Shown here: piece by piece, positions 41,749 to 50,861 of the stretch
Layout of the letters: each line of letters opens with the position of its first letter
Position numbering within the stretch: position 1 is the stretch's first letter
Source of the DNA: Dactylosporangium aurantiacum
GTDB taxonomy: Bacteria; Actinomycetota; Actinomycetes; Mycobacteriales; Micromonosporaceae
Assembly (NCBI RefSeq): GCF_000716715.1
Contig: NZ_JNYJ01000002.1
Coordinates: 186,001-250,000, forward strand
Direction of reading: 5' to 3'
Length of the DNA stretch: 64,000 bases
The notes under the pieces: model-generated
Told to the model about the DNA's origin: nothing
Database searches by the model: none
The model's input: only the letters and a program-made list of their open reading frames with translations
Position numbers and translations under genes: made by a program

Positions 41749-43890
41749 GTGCCCCTGACCCCCATTCGGACGCCGGTGCTGATCGGTGCCGGCGCGCAGG
41801 ACGGCACCGTGGCCGTCCTGGTGCCGGACCCGACCGGGCTACCCAGGCTGGTCTGGACCGGCCCGGCCCGGCCAGGGCTGGACCCGGCGCAGGTCGCCGC
41901 GGTCCGCGGGGGCGGCCCCCGGCCGGACGACGACGGGGGTGACCGCACCGGCGCGGCGCTGCTGCCGGAGGCGTCCCGGCTCTGGCTGGGGCGGCCCGGC
42001 CTCGCCGGGTACCGTCACGGCGGCGAGCCGGCGGCGACCGGCCGGGACTGGGCGACGGCGTTCGTGACCACCGACCTGACCGGCGACGAGCGCGCGGTCC
42101 GGATCGAGGCGGTCGACGAGCGGGCCGGGCTGCACCTGCTGACCGAGATCGAGGCGTGCCCCGGCGGCGTGCTGCAGACCCGGCACACGCTGACCAACAC
42201 CGCCCCCGGCGACTACGTGGTGGACCACCTGGAGGTGGTGTACCCGGTGGCCGACCGGGTCGCCGAGGTGCTCGACCTCACCGGGCGCTGGGCCCGCGAG
42301 CGCAGCCCGCAGCGCCACCCGATCGCCGACGGGCTCTGGCTGCGCGAGGGGCGGGCCGGCCGGCCGCACTTCGACAGCCCCACGGTGCTGGTCGCGGGGA
42401 CCGCCGGGTTCGGCTTCGGGCACGGGCTGGTCCACGGGCTGCACGTGGCGTGGAGCGGCAACAGCCGCTACGCCCTGGAGCGGCTGCCCTCGGGCCTGTC
42501 GCTGCTGCGCGGCGGCGAGCTGCTGCTGCCCGGCGAGCTGGTGCTCGCGCCGGGGGAGCGGTACACCACCCCGAAGGTGCTGCTGGCCGTGTCGGCCGAC
42601 GGGCTCGACGGGCTGGCCGCGCAGTGGCACGAGCACGTGCGGGCCCTGCCCGCCCACCCGGGCACCCCACGCCCTGTCGTGTACAACGTGTGGGAGGCGA
42701 CCTACTTCGATCACGATCTCGACCGGCTCACCACGCTCGCGGACCTCGCCGCCGAGGTGGGCGTGGAGCGGTTCGTGCTCGACGACGGCTGGTTCGGCGG
42801 GCGCCGCGACGACACCAGCGGGCTGGGCGACTGGTATGTCTCCCCGGACGTCTGGCCCGACGGGCTCGGCCCGCTGGTCGAGCGGGTCGCCGCCCGGGGC
42901 ATGCAGTTCGGGCTGTGGTTCGAGCCGGAGATGGTCAACCCCGACTCCGAGCTGTACCGGGCCCACCCGGACTGGGTCCTGTCCATCGGCGACCGGCCGC
43001 CCCGCCGCTCGCGTCACCAGCTCGTGCTCGACCTGGGCCGCGAGGACGTCCGCGACCACCTGTTCGCGCGGATCGACGCGGTGCTGCGTGAATACCCGAT
43101 CCGGTTCGTGAAGTGGGACCACAACCGGCCGCTCACCGACGCCGGCTCGACACCGCGCGCCGACGCGCCCGGCGTGCACGCCGCCACCCTGGGGTTCTAC
43201 GCGCTGCTGGACCGGCTCCGCGCCGCCCACCCGGACGTGGAATGGGAGAGCTGCGCCTCCGGCGGTGGCCGCATCGACCTCGGCGTGATCGAGCGGGTCG
43301 AGCGGTGCTGGACCTCCGACATGACCGACGCGCTGTCCCGGCAGCTCATCCAGCGCTGGACCGGCCAGCTGGTCCCGCCGGAGTACCTGGGCAGCCACGT
43401 CAGCGCCCCGGTCAACCACCAGACCGGCCGGCGGCTGTCGCTGGACTTCCGGGCCGCCACGGCGTTCTTCGGCAGCATGGGCATCGAGTGGGACCTCACC
43501 GCGGCCGGCCCGCAGGACCTGGCCCGGCTCGCCGAGTGGATCGCCGAGCACCGGCGCCTGCGCGGCCTGCTGCACAGCGGCCGCACCTTCCGCGGCGACA
43601 CCACCCAGCCCGCCGTGTACACGCACGGCGTCGTCGCTCGCGACGCCCGCGCGGCCGTGGTCGCGTACGTGCAGCTCGACGACCAGGTCCACGAGCCCGA
43701 GCCGCTCCGCGTCCCCGGCCTGCCGGCCGACCAGGACTACGTCGCCCACCAGCTGCTGCCGCCCCCCGGCGCACCCCCGTGGCGCGGCGAGGGCGCCCGC
43801 TGCTCCGGCGCGCTCCTGGCCGACGTCGGCCTCCCCGCCCCGGCGCGCGGCCCGGAGACCATCATGCTCGTCCACCTCACCGCGGTCTGA
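41749..43890 (+). CDS. GH36 alpha-galactosidase
   Basis: The GTG at 41749 (GAAGGAG upstream) gives 713 residues, the usual length. It removes alpha-1,6-galactose from raffinose-type sugars by a retaining mechanism. An N-terminal beta-supersandwich is followed by the barrel with FVLDDGWFGGRRDD, GMQFGLWFEPEMVNPDS, FVKWDHNR (nucleophile Asp), SCASGGGRIDLG and CWTSDMTDAL (acid/base Asp). There is no signal peptide, so it acts on imported sugar. As the last gene of the ABC operon and opposite a GH42 beta-galactosidase, it defines the operon as a galactoside pathway. Confidence 0.92.
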   Translation: MPLTPIRTPVLIGAGAQDGTVAVLVPDPTGLPRLVWTGPARPGLDPAQVAAVRGGGPRPDDDGGDRTGAALLPEASRLWLGRPGLAGYRHGGEPAATGRDWATAFVTTDLTGDERAVRIEAVDERAGLHLLTEIEACPGGVLQTRHTLTNTAPGDYVVDHLEVVYPVADRVAEVLDLTGRWARERSPQRHPIADGLWLREGRAGRPHFDSPTVLVAGTAGFGFGHGLVHGLHVAWSGNSRYALERLPSGLSLLRGGELLLPGELVLAPGERYTTPKVLLAVSADGLDGLAAQWHEHVRALPAHPGTPRPVVYNVWEATYFDHDLDRLTTLADLAAEVGVERFVLDDGWFGGRRDDTSGLGDWYVSPDVWPDGLGPLVERVAARGMQFGLWFEPEMVNPDSELYRAHPDWVLSIGDRPPRRSRHQLVLDLGREDVRDHLFARIDAVLREYPIRFVKWDHNRPLTDAGSTPRADAPGVHAATLGFYALLDRLRAAHPDVEWESCASGGGRIDLGVIERVERCWTSDMTDALSRQLIQRWTGQLVPPEYLGSHVSAPVNHQTGRRLSLDFRAATAFFGSMGIEWDLTAAGPQDLARLAEWIAEHRRLRGLLHSGRTFRGDTTQPAVYTHGVVARDARAAVVAYVQLDDQVHEPEPLRVPGLPADQDYVAHQLLPPPGAPPWRGEGARCSGALLADVGLPAPARGPETIMLVHLTAV

Positions 43891-44245
43891 ACCGGGCGAA
43901 CGAGCGGACCAGCGGCGGGCTGCGCCGCTCGCTGGACCGGTCGCCGACGGCCTGGCGCACGTCGGGGCGGGCGGTGTCGCCGACCGGGGTGAGCCTGTCG
44001 ATCGCGCGAGTCGCTGTGGCCGGGTCGGCCCGCCAGGCGGACCGCGGCCGTCCCGGTGGCGGGCGTTCACCGAGACGGTGACCAGGACGGCAGCGCCTGG
44101 TCGAGCGGGGCCGCTGCGACGGTGCCGGTGCGCGGCACCGACTGCGGGCATTGACGTTCGGTTGCCGAACTGCCGTGCCGTGGATCGCGCTACGTCGACC
44201 AGCCCGGCGTTGGATGCGGCGTCGTCCACCCGGCCGGGCCGGCGG
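43891..44245. other. Intergenic region between convergent operons
   Basis: No gene is apparent. A hairpin (AGCGGCG 43911-43917 with CGCCGCT 43923-43929, extended by flanking AGCG/CGCT) lies ~20 bases after the alpha-galactosidase stop and may be its terminator. The remainder shows nothing I can identify. Confidence 0.5.
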
Positions 44246-44821
44246 CTACGGGACGACGCGGTCGCGGATGCTGTCGAGCACGGCCTCGGCTGCCCATGCG
44301 GCCGCGTCGGCGATGTCACGCCGGTCCATGCCGAACTCGCGGCGGAACGTCACCCAGGTCGCGGCGGAGTCGAGGTGGGACAGCGCCACGATGACCGCGC
44401 TGCGCTGCGCCGCGTCGAGGGACGGGACCTCGGCGTCCAGCAGCCGCTCGAGGTGCGCCCGGCCGAGCGCCGGCGCCGTGCCGCTGACGCCGCGCATCGC
44501 CGTCTCGGCGACGACGTGCGCGAGCTCCGGTCGCGCGTCGTACCGCTGCATCGCGTCGCGGATCGCGAGGGGGATGTCGAAGATCGAGTGGGACTCCTCG
44601 CGGACGAACACCGTCGCCTCGATCCACGCCGCGGTCGCCAGCAGCAGGTCGACCCGCGTCGGGTAGTTCCGGAACACCGTGCGCTCGGCGATGCCGGCCC
44701 GGCGGGCGACGAGCCGGTAGGACACGTCGTCGCTGCCGACCTCCTCGATCAGCTCCGCGTAGGCGGCGAGGATCGCCGCTTGGGTGCCGCTCAGCGCCGG
44801 GACGGCCGTCGACCTGCTCAC
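44246..44821 (-). CDS. TetR-family regulator
   Basis: A 191-residue protein from the GTG at 44821. The N-terminal HTH is ILAAYAELIEEVGSDDVSYRLVARRAGIAERTVFRNYPTR (read in parts), followed by an all-helical ligand domain. It is last in the urea-transporter/NCS1 cluster and is related to the preceding TetR, with which it shares the YxTR helix and overall layout. The start is preceded by a copy of the intercistronic element also found between the sugar permeases. It probably controls the cluster. Confidence 0.85.
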   Translation of the reverse strand: MSRSTAVPALSGTQAAILAAYAELIEEVGSDDVSYRLVARRAGIAERTVFRNYPTRVDLLLATAAWIEATVFVREESHSIFDIPLAIRDAMQRYDARPELAHVVAETAMRGVSGTAPALGRAHLERLLDAEVPSLDAAQRSAVIVALSHLDSAATWVTFRREFGMDRRDIADAAAWAAEAVLDSIRDRVVP

Positions 44822-44909
44822 GGCGTCACCTCCGCTGCGCTCCGGCGCCGCCGCGAGCGCAACACTGAGCCCATGGTTCGCGGCCCGAGCCGCTGCGCTG
44901 GCCGCTCAC
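44819..44909 (-). repeat. Diverged copy of the intercistronic element, with a 27-residue mini-ORF
   Basis: On the minus strand the TGA of the upstream tetR gene lies in GTGAGCGGCCAGCGCAGCGG, resembling ATGAGCGGCCCGCAGCGCAG of the 89-bp repeat at 40594. The element ends GCGCCGGAGCGCAGCGGAGG and the GTGAGC start of the next tetR gene, matching GCGCCGGAGCGTAGCGGAGG and ATGAGC at the permease start. A mini-ORF from 44909 to 44826 begins MSGQRSGSG, like MSGPQRSGG. Confidence 0.7.
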
Positions 44910-45472
44910 GGCTGCGCCCACGTCGCGTCGGGCAGCCTCGCGAGCATCGCGTCCACGGCGCGGTCGAACGCGTCGCAGATCTCGCCGGCGTCCAGGTCGA
45001 AGCCCGTGCGCAGGCGCGCCCAGAACATCGCCGAGGAGAAGTACCGCAGGGACGCCGCGATCCGCCGCCGGTCCCGCCGGTTGAGCGTCGAGGCCGAGAC
45101 GTCGAGCATCGCCTCGATCGCACGGGTGATGTAGGCGGGCTCGGCGTCGAGCGTCAGCGAGATCGTGGACGCCCGGGCGCCGACGAACGCGTACGCGGGC
45201 GACGCGTCGAAGGCGCGGAAGCGCTCGTGCACGGCAGCGCGGAAATCGGCCACGGTCACGAACGGCGGCAGCGGGAAATGGGTCTGGTCGATCCAGTTCG
45301 ACAGTGCGGCGAGCAGGTGCGCGCGCGTGGGGTACTGGCGGTAGACCGTGCGCTCCGAGATGCCGACCTGGTCGGCGAGGGCGCGGTAGGAGATGTCGTC
45401 GAACGTGTGCTCCCGCAGCAGCACCGCCGCGCTCGCCAGAATCGCGGTCGCGGTGTCGACCGGCTCCTCCAT
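44906..45472 (-). CDS. TetR-family regulator
   Basis: A 188-residue protein whose ATG at 45472 overlaps the stop of the NCS1 gene by one base (TGATG). Its HTH is ILASAAVLLREHTFDDISYRALADQVGISERTVYRQYPTR (read in parts). The C-terminal domain is a helical bundle with no recognised ligand motif. Coupled translation with the permease suggests that it reports on the transported substrate. It and the next tetR gene appear to be paralogues. Confidence 0.85.
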   Translation of the reverse strand: MEEPVDTATAILASAAVLLREHTFDDISYRALADQVGISERTVYRQYPTRAHLLAALSNWIDQTHFPLPPFVTVADFRAAVHERFRAFDASPAYAFVGARASTISLTLDAEPAYITRAIEAMLDVSASTLNRRDRRRIAASLRYFSSAMFWARLRTGFDLDAGEICDAFDRAVDAMLARLPDATWAQP

Positions 45473-47151
45473 CACGTTCCCCTGCCTCGGTGGGTCGCCC
45501 AGTGCGGGGGGCCGGTGACTTCCGGCGGAAGCACGTAGCGGTCGGAATCGTCGAGCGTGAGCGCCAGTGACGAGACGTACTGCACCTGGCCGTACGCCCC
45601 TCGCTGGGCCGAGGCCAGCATATCCGGTCGCTCGAACATATATCCGGTGACGTGGCAGCGTAGCCGCTCGCCGGAGGGGTTGCCGTGCTCGTCGAACAGG
45701 GGGGAGTCGATGCCGTCGGAGCGGCGGCGCAGGTAGTAGCGCCCTCGCGTGGCGAGGGCCATGACCGGCGTGGCGACGAACGCGACGCCGATCGCGATGA
45801 GCACCGAGAACGGCTTGACGGCGGGGCCGAGCAGCCCGGCGAACGCGAGCAGCGACAGCACCGAGGCGAGCCCCACCGACACCAGCCCCACCGGGTTCCA
45901 GTCGTGCAGCATGCCGCGGCGGAACTCGGGGAAGCGCGGCGAGATGCGCAGCACCCACTTGTTGATCGCGATGTCGGTGGCGATCGTCACGAGCCACGCC
46001 ATGACGACGTTCGCGTACAGGCTCAGGACGAAGGAGATGAGGGTGAAGACGTCCAGCATCATCAGCGCGTACGCGATCACCAGGTTGAGCAGCACGAAGA
46101 TCGTGCGACCGGGGTAGTGCTTCGCCACCCGGGTGAAGACGTTCGACCAGGCGAGCGAGCCGGAGTACGCGTTCGTCACGTTGATCTTCACCTGCGCGAC
46201 CACGATGAGCACGAGGGCGAGGGCGATCGCGAGCCAGTCGGGGAACAGGGTCTGGTACATGCCGACGAACTGCTTGACCGGTTCGGTCGCGGAGTGCCCG
46301 AGGGTGGGATCGACGTTGACGAGGACGTAGACGGCGAGAAACACCCCGATCATCTGTTTGGTGCTGCTGAAGATCACCCAGCCCGGGCCGGACAACGCGA
46401 ACGACGTCCACCACGAGCGGGCGTTCGAGGGCGTGCGCGGCGGCATGGCGCGGATGTAGTCGATCTGCTCCGCGAGCTGCGGGGTGAGGGCGAAGCACAC
46501 GGCCGCGCTCGAGACGACGGCGCCGAAGCTGACGGAGCCGTCGGAGTTGCCGTTGAACGACGTGAAGGCGCGCACCGACTCGGGGTCGGACACGACGATC
46601 CACAGCAGCGGCAGCAGGGCGAGGGCGAGCCACAGGGGCGTGGTCCAGAAATGCAGGCGCTCCAGCGCACGCATGCCGTAGATGACGATCGGGATCACCA
46701 CCACGGTCGAGATGAGATAGCCGAGCCACAGCGGCGTCCCCGTCGCCACCTGCAGCCCCTGCGCCATGATGGCGCCCTCCAAGGCGAAGAAGATGCAGGT
46801 GAAGCCGGCGAAGACGACGGTGGTGATGATCGAGCCGTAGTAGCCGAATCCCGAGCCGCGGGCGATGAGGTCGAGGTCGAGGTTGTAGCGGGCGGCGTAG
46901 TAGGCGACGGGCACGCCCACGATGACGATGACGACCGACGCGAACAGGATGCCGAGCATGGCATTGGTCGTGCCGTGGTCGATGCCGATGGTCGCGCCGA
47001 TCGAGAAATCGGCGAGGAACGCGATGGACCCGAGGGCTGTCGCGCCGACGGTGGCCGCGCTCCAGCGCCGGAAGGTGCGCGGCACATATCGGAAGGCGTA
47101 GTCCTCGAGGCTGTCCTCCGCGGCCGCGCGCGCGTTGCCTGTCCTGCTCAC
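45472..47151 (-). CDS. NCS1-family nucleobase/cation symporter-like permease
   Basis: A 559-residue protein with about 12 membrane helices and an NCS1 signature (ATVGATALGSIAFLADF near the N terminus, GSGFGYYGSIITTVVFAGFT, read in part, and VKINVTNAYSGSLAWSNVF, which includes the substrate-site Asn residues). NCS1 carriers bring in purines, cytosine, hydantoins or allantoin. An unusual hydrophilic C-terminal tail of ~80 residues follows the last helix (YYLRRRSDGIDSPLFDEHG). It lies 89 bases downstream of urtE on the same strand, so a role in nitrogen-compound uptake alongside urea is likely. The exact substrate is not evident. Confidence 0.85.
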   Translation of the reverse strand: MSRTGNARAAAEDSLEDYAFRYVPRTFRRWSAATVGATALGSIAFLADFSIGATIGIDHGTTNAMLGILFASVVIVIVGVPVAYYAARYNLDLDLIARGSGFGYYGSIITTVVFAGFTCIFFALEGAIMAQGLQVATGTPLWLGYLISTVVVIPIVIYGMRALERLHFWTTPLWLALALLPLLWIVVSDPESVRAFTSFNGNSDGSVSFGAVVSSAAVCFALTPQLAEQIDYIRAMPPRTPSNARSWWTSFALSGPGWVIFSSTKQMIGVFLAVYVLVNVDPTLGHSATEPVKQFVGMYQTLFPDWLAIALALVLIVVAQVKINVTNAYSGSLAWSNVFTRVAKHYPGRTIFVLLNLVIAYALMMLDVFTLISFVLSLYANVVMAWLVTIATDIAINKWVLRISPRFPEFRRGMLHDWNPVGLVSVGLASVLSLLAFAGLLGPAVKPFSVLIAIGVAFVATPVMALATRGRYYLRRRSDGIDSPLFDEHGNPSGERLRCHVTGYMFERPDMLASAQRGAYGQVQYVSSLALTLDDSDRYVLPPEVTGPPHWATHRGRGT

Positions 47152-47240
47152 TGTGGCATCCCCTCACGCGACGGGCGTGGGGCATCTTCCGGGTGCGTTG
47201 TTACGAAGGTGTTGCAGGCCCGGAAACCGGCAATGTCGGC

Positions 47241-47924
47241 TCAGATCGCCATGGCGGCCCGCACGGTGGAGACGGCTGCCGAGCCCCCCTCGTCGGTATG
47301 GGTGACGAAGCCCGAGGCGAGCACGACGTAACGCTCGGCGGCCTCGAGGGCGAAGCCGATGTGCTGCTCGACGAGCAGCACGTTGATGCCCTCGGCGGCC
47401 AGCTGCACGATGGTGCGCTCGATCTCGGCGACGATCGTGGGCTGGATGCCTTCGGTCGGCTCGTCGAGGATGAGCAGCTTCGGCTCGGTGATGAGGGCGC
47501 GGGCGATCGCGAGCTGCTGGCGCTGCCCGCCCGAGAGCAGGCCTGCCTTGCGGGCGGCGAACTGCTCCAACGCGGGGAAGCGAGCCAGCTGCGCGTCGAT
47601 GAGAGCCTTGCCGCCCCGGCGTCCGTCGGCGACGAGCTGCAGATTCTCCAGGGTGGTGAGCTGCCCGAACGCCTGCTGGCCCTGCGGCACGTACGCCATG
47701 CCGCGAGCGACGCGCTTGTTGGGGGCCAGCGACGAGATGTCCTCGCCGTCGAAGCGCACGTGGCCCTTCGTCGGCTTGATGAGCCCGATCGCGACCCGCA
47801 GCAGCGTCGTCTTGCCGGCACCGTTGTGGCCGAGCACGGCCACGACCTTCCCGGCCGGCACCGTCACGCCGTGCAGCACCCGCGTGCGCCCGTAGCCGGC
47901 CTCGATGTCGGTGAGCTCAAGCAT
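47241..47924 (-). CDS. urtE: Urea-type ABC transporter ATPase UrtE
   Basis: A 227-residue ABC ATPase of the branched-chain amide/LivF type. Walker A GHNGAGKTTLLR, signature LLSGGQRQQ, Walker B LLILDEPTEGIQPTIV and H-loop VEQH are intact. The ATG overlaps the end of urtD by eight bases. In the five-gene urt arrangement this is the second ATPase. The motif TEGIQP is typical of UrtE. It energises uptake together with UrtD at the cytoplasmic face. Confidence 0.9.
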   Translation of the reverse strand: MLELTDIEAGYGRTRVLHGVTVPAGKVVAVLGHNGAGKTTLLRVAIGLIKPTKGHVRFDGEDISSLAPNKRVARGMAYVPQGQQAFGQLTTLENLQLVADGRRGGKALIDAQLARFPALEQFAARKAGLLSGGQRQQLAIARALITEPKLLILDEPTEGIQPTIVAEIERTIVQLAAEGINVLLVEQHIGFALEAAERYVVLASGFVTHTDEGGSAAVSTVRAAMAI

Positions 47925-48777
47925 GTGAGTCCTCCTCCTGCAGCTGCGTCCCGGCTGACTCCGTCGGCGAGCTTGCGAGCGCCTCGGCGGCCTCGTCGGG
48001 CACGGCCGACATGGCGGCGGTGGTCGCGGCTCCGGCGGTGCCGAGGTAGACCTCCTGCACCTTGGGGTCGGCCTGCACCTCGGCCACTGACCCGTGCGAG
48101 AGCACCTTGCCCTGGTGCAGCACCGTCACGCGGGTGGCGAAGCGGCGCATGAAGTCCATGTCGTGCTCGACCACCAGCACGATGCGCTTCGCCGCGATGC
48201 GCTGCAGGAGCTCGCCGGTCGCGGTGCGCTCGTCGTGGCTCATCCCGGCGACGGGCTCGTCGAGCAGCAGCACCCTCGCGTCCTGTACGAGCAGCATCGC
48301 GATCTCCAGCCACTGCTTCTGGCCGTGCGACAGGATGCCGGCCGGGGTGGCGAGCTCGTCGGTGAGCCCTGTCTCCTCGAGCGCCTGCATGATCGACGGG
48401 TCGACGCCACGCCGGGTCCGTAGCAGCGAGGCCCAGTGGCGGTGGCGTCCGGCGGCGATGTCGAGGTTCTGCAGCACCGAGAGCTCGTTGAAGACGCTCG
48501 CGGTCTGGAACGTGCGGCCGACCCCGAGCCGGACGATCTTGTGCACCGGCCGGCCGAGCAGCTCCTGCTCGCCGAGCCGCGCCGACCCGGTGGCCGCGGA
48601 CAGCCCTGTGATGGCGTCGATGCAGGTCGTCTTGCCGGCCCCGTTCGGGCCGATGAGGAACCGGACCTCGCCGGGGTGCGCGTCGAAGGATACGCCGCCG
48701 ACCGCGACGAAGCCCGAGAACTCGACGCGGAGGTCCGTGACGACGAGCGAGTCGCCTGAGGAAGTGGGCCCGGTCAT
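47917..48777 (-). CDS. urtD: Urea-type ABC transporter ATPase UrtD
   Basis: A 286-residue ATPase of LivG type with Walker A GPNGAGKTTCIDAITGL, signature LSHGQKQWLEI, Walker B VLLLDEPVAGMSHDE and H-loop VVEHDMDFMR. The SHGQKQWLEIAMLL sequence is a hallmark of UrtD. A ~40-residue Ala/Glu-rich C-terminal tail is extra. Its ATG overlaps the stop of urtC (ATGA), so the permease and ATPase are translationally coupled. Confidence 0.9.
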   Translation of the reverse strand: MTGPTSSGDSLVVTDLRVEFSGFVAVGGVSFDAHPGEVRFLIGPNGAGKTTCIDAITGLSAATGSARLGEQELLGRPVHKIVRLGVGRTFQTASVFNELSVLQNLDIAAGRHRHWASLLRTRRGVDPSIMQALEETGLTDELATPAGILSHGQKQWLEIAMLLVQDARVLLLDEPVAGMSHDERTATGELLQRIAAKRIVLVVEHDMDFMRRFATRVTVLHQGKVLSHGSVAEVQADPKVQEVYLGTAGAATTAAMSAVPDEAAEALASSPTESAGTQLQEEDSHA

Positions 48778-49868
48778 GACGTCGCCTCCTCGAGCTGCAG
48801 GGGCGTGGTGGCCGCCGCGGGCCGCTCGGCGGGGCCCCGTCGCGCTGCCGTGAACTTGGCCAGCACCGACGACAGTCCTTTCGGCAGGAAGAGGATGACG
48901 ACGATGAACAGCAGGCCGATGATGTACGTCCAGCCCTCGGGCCAGGTGGAGCCGAGGCTCGACTGCCCCCAGCCGACCGCCATCGCACCGAGCGCGGGGC
49001 CGAAGAGCGAGGCGCGGCCGCCGAAGGCGACGCCCGCGATCATGAGGATCGAGGCGGCGGCACCGATCTCGGCCGGGGTGATGATGCCGACGATGGGCAC
49101 GAACATCGCGCCGCCGATGCTTGCCATCAGCGCCGCGCCGACGAACGCGACGAGCTTGATGTTGGCCGGGTCGTAGCCGAGGAAGCGCACGCGCTCCTCG
49201 GCGTCCCGGGTGGCGACGAGGAGCTCGCCGAAGCGGCTGCGGTAGAGCTGCCGCACCACGAGCAGGCAGACGACGAGCAGCGCGGCCGTGATGAGGTACA
49301 CCATCTGCCGGTTCGCCGGGTCGTTCAGCACGAAACCGAAGAAGTACTTGAAGTCGCTGAGCCCGGTGTCGCCGCCGGTCTCGCGGATCGTGGAGCTGAT
49401 CAGGGTGGCGAGCGCGACGGCGAGCGCCTGCGTCAGGATCGCGAAGTACGCGCCCTTCACGCGGCGCTTGAACAGCGCGTAGCCGAGGATGCCGGCCGTG
49501 ACCATCGGCAGCAGCACGATCGCCAGCAGGGTGAACGCGGCACTGCGGAACGGCTCCCAGAACGCCGGGAGCGGCGCGAGCGGGTCGTAGAGCACCATGA
49601 ACCCCGGCACCCCGTCACCGGCGGTCTCCAGCGTGAGGTGCATGGCCATCGAGTAGGCACCGAGGGCGAAGAACACCCCCTGGCCCATGACCAGCATCCC
49701 GCCCCGGCCCCACGCCAGGCCGATGCCGACGGCGGCGATCGCCCAGCAGCAGTACTTGCCGAGGTTGCTGAGCCAGTGATCGGTGAGCACGAGGGGAGCG
49801 ACCGCGAGGAGCAGGACGGCGAACACCCCGATGCCGCCGAGTGAGAGGTGTGGCTTCAGTTTGGTCAT
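48774..49868 (-). CDS. urtC: Urea-type ABC transporter permease UrtC
   Basis: A 364-residue LivM-type permease with about nine helices. The start ATG at 49868 lies in an ATGA overlap with urtB, which rules out the longer open frame upstream. AWGRGGMLVMGQGVFFALGAY is the UrtC version of the conserved LivM signature, and GYDPANIKLVAFVGAALMASIGGAMF and GIITPAEIGAAASILM (read in parts) form the ATPase-docking region. It forms the channel with UrtB. Confidence 0.9.
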   Translation of the reverse strand: MTKLKPHLSLGGIGVFAVLLLAVAPLVLTDHWLSNLGKYCCWAIAAVGIGLAWGRGGMLVMGQGVFFALGAYSMAMHLTLETAGDGVPGFMVLYDPLAPLPAFWEPFRSAAFTLLAIVLLPMVTAGILGYALFKRRVKGAYFAILTQALAVALATLISSTIRETGGDTGLSDFKYFFGFVLNDPANRQMVYLITAALLVVCLLVVRQLYRSRFGELLVATRDAEERVRFLGYDPANIKLVAFVGAALMASIGGAMFVPIVGIITPAEIGAAASILMIAGVAFGGRASLFGPALGAMAVGWGQSSLGSTWPEGWTYIIGLLFIVVILFLPKGLSSVLAKFTAARRGPAERPAAATTPLQLEEATS

Positions 49869-50749
49869 ACCAGACTCCTGGTTCGCACCGTGAACAGGCC
49901 CTGCGGGCGCACCTGCAGGAAGACGATCACGAGGATGAAGGCAAGCACCTGCGCGAGGCTGCCGGTCGTCCAGTAGGCGAAGCACGACAGGCCGACGCCG
50001 ACGGCCCACGCGGCGATGATGGTGCCCTTGAGCTGACCGATGCCGCCGGCGGCGACGACGAGGAAGGCCGGGATGATGTACTGCGCGCCCATCTGGGAGT
50101 TCGTGCCACCGATGAGCGACGCGGCCACGCCGGCGACCCCGGCCAGTCCCGACCCGACGAAGAAGGTCAGGCGGTCGACGGTGCGGGTGGAGATCCCCGC
50201 GGTCTCGGCGAGGTCCCGGTGCTGCACGGTCGCCCGGATGCGGCGGCCGAAGGAGGTGTACTTGAGCCAGGCCGCCAGCGCGGCGACGCAGACGGTCGCG
50301 AGCACGATGGTGAACACCTGCCGCAGCGGCCAGTCGTAGCCGAGGATGGTCAGCTGCCCGTCGAGCCAGCGTGGCTTCTCCACCGGGACGCCCTGGGACG
50401 GGAAGATCTGCAGCGCCGCCTGTTGCAGGATCAGGCTGACACCGACCGTGACGAGCAGGGTGTCGAGCGGCCTGCGGTACATCCACTGGATGATGCTGAC
50501 CTCCAGCAGCAGGCCGAACAGTCCGGCGACGACGAACGCGACCGGCAGCGCGACCGGGATCGACAGGTCGCTGGAGTCGATGACCTGCTGGACGAGGTAG
50601 GCGGTGAAGGCGCCGATCATGAGGAACTCGCCGTGGGCCATGTTGATCACGCCCATCTGACCGAACGTGAGCGAGAGGCCGAGCGCGGCGAGCAGGAGCA
50701 GCGCACCCTGTGCGCTGCCGTTCAGCAGCGGTGGGATCAATGCGTCCAC
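49865..50749 (-). CDS. urtB: Urea-type ABC transporter permease UrtB
   Basis: A 294-residue LivH-type permease starting at the GTG at 50749. The motif GLSLTFGQMGVINMAHGEF is the family hallmark, and FVGSGLAGVAGVAASLIGGT and YIIPAFLVVAAGGIGQLKGT (read in parts) surround the ATPase-contact loop. Cyanobacterial UrtB proteins can have a long extra N-terminal domain; this is the compact form. It follows urtA after a 112-base spacer with a strong hairpin and precedes urtC by overlap. Confidence 0.9.
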   Translation of the reverse strand: MDALIPPLLNGSAQGALLLLAALGLSLTFGQMGVINMAHGEFLMIGAFTAYLVQQVIDSSDLSIPVALPVAFVVAGLFGLLLEVSIIQWMYRRPLDTLLVTVGVSLILQQAALQIFPSQGVPVEKPRWLDGQLTILGYDWPLRQVFTIVLATVCVAALAAWLKYTSFGRRIRATVQHRDLAETAGISTRTVDRLTFFVGSGLAGVAGVAASLIGGTNSQMGAQYIIPAFLVVAAGGIGQLKGTIIAAWAVGVGLSCFAYWTTGSLAQVLAFILVIVFLQVRPQGLFTVRTRSLV

Positions 50750-50801
50750 GTGCTCTCGCTCTCTGTGCGGGGGTGGGTGTGGGGGTGGTCAGGATCCGGG
50801 T

Positions 50802-50839
50802 CCGCGGGGTTGCCTGCCGCAGGCGACACGCAACCCCGC
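50802..50839 (-). other. Stem-loop between urtA and urtB
   Basis: CGCGGGGTTGC (50802-50812) pairs perfectly with GCAACCCCGCG (50829-50839); the 16-base loop can form a small inner stem. Such hairpins after a binding-protein gene usually stabilise its mRNA or partly stop transcription, so that UrtA outnumbers the membrane parts. Confidence 0.7.
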
Positions 50840-50861
50840 GTCCGGGTGGGGCTGGGGCCGA

